A DNA stretch of 64,000 nucleotides from Mytilus californianus (Eukaryota; Mollusca; Bivalvia; Mytilida; Mytilidae). Position numbers and translations under genes: made by a program. The notes under the pieces were generated by a model that saw only the letters and a program-made list of their open reading frames with translations, ran no database searches and was not told the origin of the DNA. The first letter of the stretch is position 1, and the number at the start of each line of letters is the position of its first letter. Below, in pieces: positions 44,001-50,000 of this stretch. Where the stretch lies: positions 106,947,640 to 107,011,639 of the forward strand of contig NW_026262712.1 of NCBI RefSeq assembly GCF_021869535.1, read 5' to 3'.

Positions 44001-47000
44001 TGCTTATCATTTTTGCTGCTTTCATTTCTCTCTATCTACTATAGGTTCAGCAAACAACACTAAATAGGGAAAAATTATCTTTCAAGGGCAGTAACTATTA
44101 TAGAAATTTGACCGATGATTTCAGCCATGTTGACTTATTTGAAGATCTTGTCCTGCTGATAATTTTTTGTTGTTTACAGTTTCTCTGTATCTACTATCAT
44201 GACTATATTTAATTTACGTTTTTTGATTGAGTTAAGCCTTCCAATTGATATTTTATAGTGTGTTTTTCTTTGTTGTGATGTTATACTATTGTTTCAGAAA
44301 AGGGAGAAGGTTTGGTACCATTAAAACGCTTAATCCCGCTGCAAATGTTTGCACCTGTCCTAAGTCAGGAATCTGATGTTCAGTAATTGTCGTTTGTTGA
44401 TGTGGTTCATAAGTGTTTTTCGTTTTTTATATAGATTAGACCGTTGGTTTTCCCGTTTGAATGGTTTTATACTAGTTATTTTTGGGGCCCTTTATAACTT
44501 GCTGTTTGGTGTGAGCCAAGGCTCCGTGTTGAAGACCGTACTTTGACCTATAATGGTTTACTTATGGAGAGTTGTCTCATTGGCACTCATACCACATCTT
44601 CCTATATCTATATAGTTTGCACTTTGTAAATACAGCTGATTCACAAACCACACCTCTATTCTGGAGATATTTAATATTCATAGGTATTTTACTTTGTTTA
44701 CCTACTGCTTCCTAAATATAATCTCCATGTGTCATCTCATAGAGACACAACTTGGGAATTTTACCAGTATAAATGCAGGTGGAGAGCGGTCAAATTTAAT
44801 TCTCAGGAAGATGCAAAGTAGAGGAGGGGTAGTACAGAATTTTAGTGTAGGTTTAAACTCTTAGAAGTTTGAGGCATATAAATATTGAAAATATGCCATG
44901 CAACCCTATGTTTGAAACTTTGCAAAAAATAGTAGTGCATGTGATCTTTCCATTCAAGAATATAATTTTTACGAAAACTCTGTGTTGAAGGCCGTACTTT
45001 GACCTATAATGGTTAACTTTTACAAATTGTGACTTGGATGGAGAGTTGTCTCATTGGCACTCATACCACATCTTCTTATATCTATATAGTAAAGTGGCAC
45101 AGTTTGAGACGTAATAGGAGTTTCTATGGGTAATTACATAGTCTATATTTACAGAAGTGCAACCTATATATTTCCCAATAAAATCACAAAATGGGTAAAA
45201 TTTCTCTTTAAAGGGCAATAACTTTTAAAAGGATGTGACTGCAAAACAAGTTGACTTATTTGTAGATCTTGTCCACTTGCCATTTATAGTTTCACTTTAT
45301 CAAGTTTTAAAGTTATAAAGATAATTTCGTAAATTGCAAAAGAAAAAAGGAAAATTACTCCTATCAGGAGTTGTCTGACAGTTTTGGTAAAAATGGATGT
45401 AAAAAGACTTGAAAACATTAATATACCATAGATCACAAGTGATGAGAAAAGCTCACATGACCCTTTTGGTCATGTGAACAATAAATAATGCTAATCATTG
45501 TTTTACATGTAAAAGAATGATTTTTTTTGCGTCCCAAATCAGTCAATGAAATCAGACTTCCTGATGGCTATCCTAGTTTACTACAGTTGACATTCTTTTC
45601 AAATACTGGACATGCTGATCACATGCCCAATTTATCAACATAGTTCACATCAGCGGTAACATGCATACAGATTTCAATGAGGTCGAATAACTGTCTTGCA
45701 AGACAATAATATATCAGCCAAGGTTTTCAGGTTATTTTGACAAAATTGAACCAAAATGACTGCTAACAGTTACATTATCATTCAATATTCTGTTCTTGTA
45801 AATGTTTAAAGATAAAAAAAAAAGCAAACTTTAATTTGTTTAGCTTATACTGCTAATATTGTAGCTTATGCTGCTTTAAAAATGTTTGTAACCATGGTAA
45901 TTGTGTAATTGTAATGGTTAGATAATACATGTACTTTGAAATATCTTATTCTTTCTTAATGCTGAGTTTAGACTTCTTAAATAACTGTTTATTTTGTGAC
46001 ATTAATCTCTATACTGTAACAAAAATTATAATTTGATACAGTGTTTCTCATGACAATACTTAGTTTGTTCAAATCACCCTTTGAAGATCTTCATTTGTGA
46101 CTGAGTTTGATGGGGTTTGAGTTTATTCAGTATACCTTGCAGTTGTGATTTTCTTTTTTTAAATCAAGTCTGAGAGGTCTATGTTGAATTAGTATACCTT
46201 GTTATATTAAGCTCTTCCTCTATATTTAACTTGAGGGTTCTGAGTTGATTTAACAGCTTGGGATCTGTTCCATTCACCCATGTGTACACAACATCAATCG
46301 GTAATGGTGAGCATAGCCTATAAGAAAATACTAAGTAATTACACTGAATATTGTTTTGAAAAATAGAAGTACAAATACAATTTGAAACTTGAGATTCAAG
46401 CAGACCATTGGACTATCTATATAAAGGATGTTGGTAATGAAACCTTTAAAAAAGGGATATAGATAGTCCAATGGTCTGCTTTATCTGTAGATAATTTCCA
46501 AATATCTTTATGGTTACTATATGTTACTATAGATGTTCAATAAAACCTTTGGTATTCGCAAAGACCTTCAAGTTGCATTTTGATAATGTTATGGTCCGTA
46601 TATATGTAATTTATCCTCATACAAGGTGCATCTATCTATAAACAGCCTTCAAAGTAGGTTAAAAATATCAGGTTGCCATATGGCCACCAGAAGTAAAATA
46701 TCAGTGGCCAAGTCAAAATTTTAGTGGCAGTAGTTTCAGGTTGCCTTCAAAATTTTCTATGAAAGAGCCTAACCTAAAGGCTAATCTTAGCATATTACTT
46801 AATATTTTTCAAAAGAATCGAAGTAAGTATCTTACATTTTGTACATGATCATGTATGGTGGTGGTTAATAAAACATTTGACCAGCTTATTTTTAATGGTT
46901 ATTGTGTACTGGTGCCAAAAAAATAGGTGTCTTTCCTGTTGCATACCCAAAAAATTATAGGGTAGGTATGTAGACTTGTGATTTTTTGTAACAATTGTTT

Positions 47001-50000
47001 TTTCCAGCTTGCATTGTGTTTTTTGTGCACTAGAATCCCTTATCAACACCACAGAATGGCGTTAGGAAAAACTTCATCTTGCCCCCTTTCTCGTGTTTGA
47101 GGTGTTTATTTTGTAATTAATCCGTAACAGCGGTTTAGACATTGATAGCCAAATATTTATCTCTGTTCCGCTGCAAAAATTGTGAACAAATCATTTCAAG
47201 TATCTTCACTTTTCAACATTTGATATTTTTTTTAAAAGAAGACTTTATGTAAATCCTTCCAGCCTTGGAGCACACACAACTAGCTGTGTTCCCTTAACAT
47301 ATAAAATTAAATATGTTAACTTATTCACATAAAATTTATTCCAATTCCTTCACTGGAAAGTTGCACATGCAAAAATTTATTTACGGGAATGTACATATTC
47401 TCAATACTATGCACTCACAACGTTTGTCAAGATGTAGATTAGATATTACAAGCAATGTCTAGCGAAAAAAATCTATGAACAGTCGTTACTGACCATTAAT
47501 CAGTCGATGAAATGCTTGACACTTATTAAAAGCAACCCACTTGCAAGTGCATTTTTGTGAGGCCGTGAACAGAGGCTTATGCTTTGCACTACACATTGAA
47601 AGGAGTAGCAAGATTTAGACTTTAAAATAACAGAATTTTTTTCTAACAGAAGTGCAAAATGGTGTGACAAGGTGACAGGAACCTTAATTCTACATGTATA
47701 GTGAGAATATACATAGGGTTACCATGAGAGTTACAGAGGATTATAGATCTCATTAGACGGATTTTTAAATATTTATCTTCTAGGAATTTATATTTTTATT
47801 AATTGCTATCTCCATGGACGATTAGATGGTGTTTCAGTTCATATCTAAATTGAGGGCTGATAAATGTGTGAGAAAAAATAACTTACTCATCCAACTTGTA
47901 CTTATGAACCAGTATGAGACTAAGAATTTCTCTTAAAAGATGCACTTATATATAGAAAAAAAAGTTTTCTGTGTATGTGGTCTTATAATGGTAAAAATTA
48001 TAAGCAGAGCCTTCTTTGAAGCCATGATCCTTTACTGCTATGGCTGGTAAAGTGATGTATTTTCACAGTCAAATGTGAATGAAAGGAAAGGATTGAATTT
48101 TGCCATCTCTAAATGCTTGTGAGCAAGCTTGCAAATAATCATGAAAGGATACATGATATAGTCAAAGCTCAATAAATAAAGATTTTAAAAATGTTAACTT
48201 CTCTCTGTTGACTGCATCACCTTTCCCCTCATCTGCTATCAGACAGGTAAATTACTTCTTATAATTAAGAAGTAAGTTATAAAATCCTACACATTCTTTT
48301 TCCTGTACTAATTTTCATTGTATCCTCTTTGAAAAAAACTTATTGAGATTAAAAAGGGGGACGGTTAAGTTCTAAAAACAAAAATATTTCAACTCTGCCA
48401 CATGTATGCATGTGCCTGCCTGTAGTCAGAACTTCATTGTGGTTGTCTTAAGTCATGTCATATATTTATGTTATTTTGGCAAAACTTCCAATTGTACTGT
48501 CAGGTAAGGGGATTCATAAGAAAGTAGTTCCAGTTGGTTTTTTTTATATTCGGAGATATTTTCAGTTGATATATTCACAACTTTGTTAAACCCTGGTCAG
48601 TTTACAGCTTGACATATTGTTTTGACACCTGTCTATTGTTAAAGACTACATGTTGACACCTGTCTATTGTTATAAAGACTATATGTTGACACCTGTCTAT
48701 TGTTAAAGACTATATGTTGACACCTGTCTATTGTTAAAGACTACATGTTGACACCTGTCTATTGTTAAAGACTATATGTTGACACCTGTCTATTGTTAAA
48801 GACTACATGTTGAAACCTGTCTATTGTTAAAGACTACATGTTGACACCTGTCTATTGTTAAAGACTACATGTTGACACCTGTCTATTGTTAAAGACTACA
48901 TGTTGACACCTGTCTATTGTTAAAGACTACATGTTGACACCTGTCTATTGTTAAAGACTATATGTTGACACCTGTCTATTGTTAAAGACTATATGTTGAC
49001 ACCTATCTATTGTTAAAGACTATATGTTGACACCTGTCTATTGTTAAAGACTATATGTTGACACCTGTCTATTGTTAAAGACTACATGTTGACACCTGTC
49101 TATTGTTAAAGACTATATGTTGACACCTGTCTATTGTTAAAGACTACATGTTGACACAGGGTTATTTGTGTTGTTCAGTTGCCTTCTTATTGATATATAC
49201 GCGACAGACCTTTATGTAAAGTAATATATACCTTTCTCTGAAAGATCTCCCTGCTATGTTGTCACTGTACGAGTTGAAAACTTGAGCATATTTCTCATTA
49301 CTCCATTCCACTACAGTCTGAAAACAAATTATCAGTTAATTTTCAATTACTGCAACCTTGCTGCTAAGTCAAGTTTTTACACATCAAAACATAGCTGCAT
49401 TTTTTGTGCTTGCACAACTCATTTTGAAAAATCTAATCTTGCTGATAAGTACTAAAGCATACCTGCCAACTTTTCAAAATCTCCATGGGGGATTGTAAGT
49501 GCAAGAGGACCAAATGTTTCTCTTATAGTGTCATAAGTGTTTTTAATCTACTACTATGTTGTTTGAATGTGTGTGTATGTGTTTAAAAACCCTTTTAACT
49601 CATGTGAATGCCTATTTTGAGGTGTTCATATGAGTTATAATAAAGAATTTTAAAATTCAGGTCAACACCTCTCATGGGGATATCCCCCATAAATCGGGAT
49701 AGCTGGCAGGTTGCATGCTTATATCTTATCTTAATTTCCAGTATACAACCCCTTATTTTCAATATTGTTATTATCTCCTTGTTGATCCTGAGTAAGACAT
49801 TTGATTTAATTATACCAATCCCTTGTTTTGCTTTTACTAACTTTAAAGCTATTAATTAAATCTAAAAAATGTCTCCAGAAAAACTATAAATGATGATTAT
49901 CTAACATCAAACCCAAGCTTAATTTTGTAAATCTCTTTTCGACTAAACCACTAGGTTTTTTCAGTTGCGTCCCAAATGTGACTGCAGAGCATTATTTCCT

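Noticed and set aside
48622..49158. CRISPR-like regular array
   Set aside because: The units are contiguous 31-bp tandem copies with no unique spacers, and the genome is eukaryotic.
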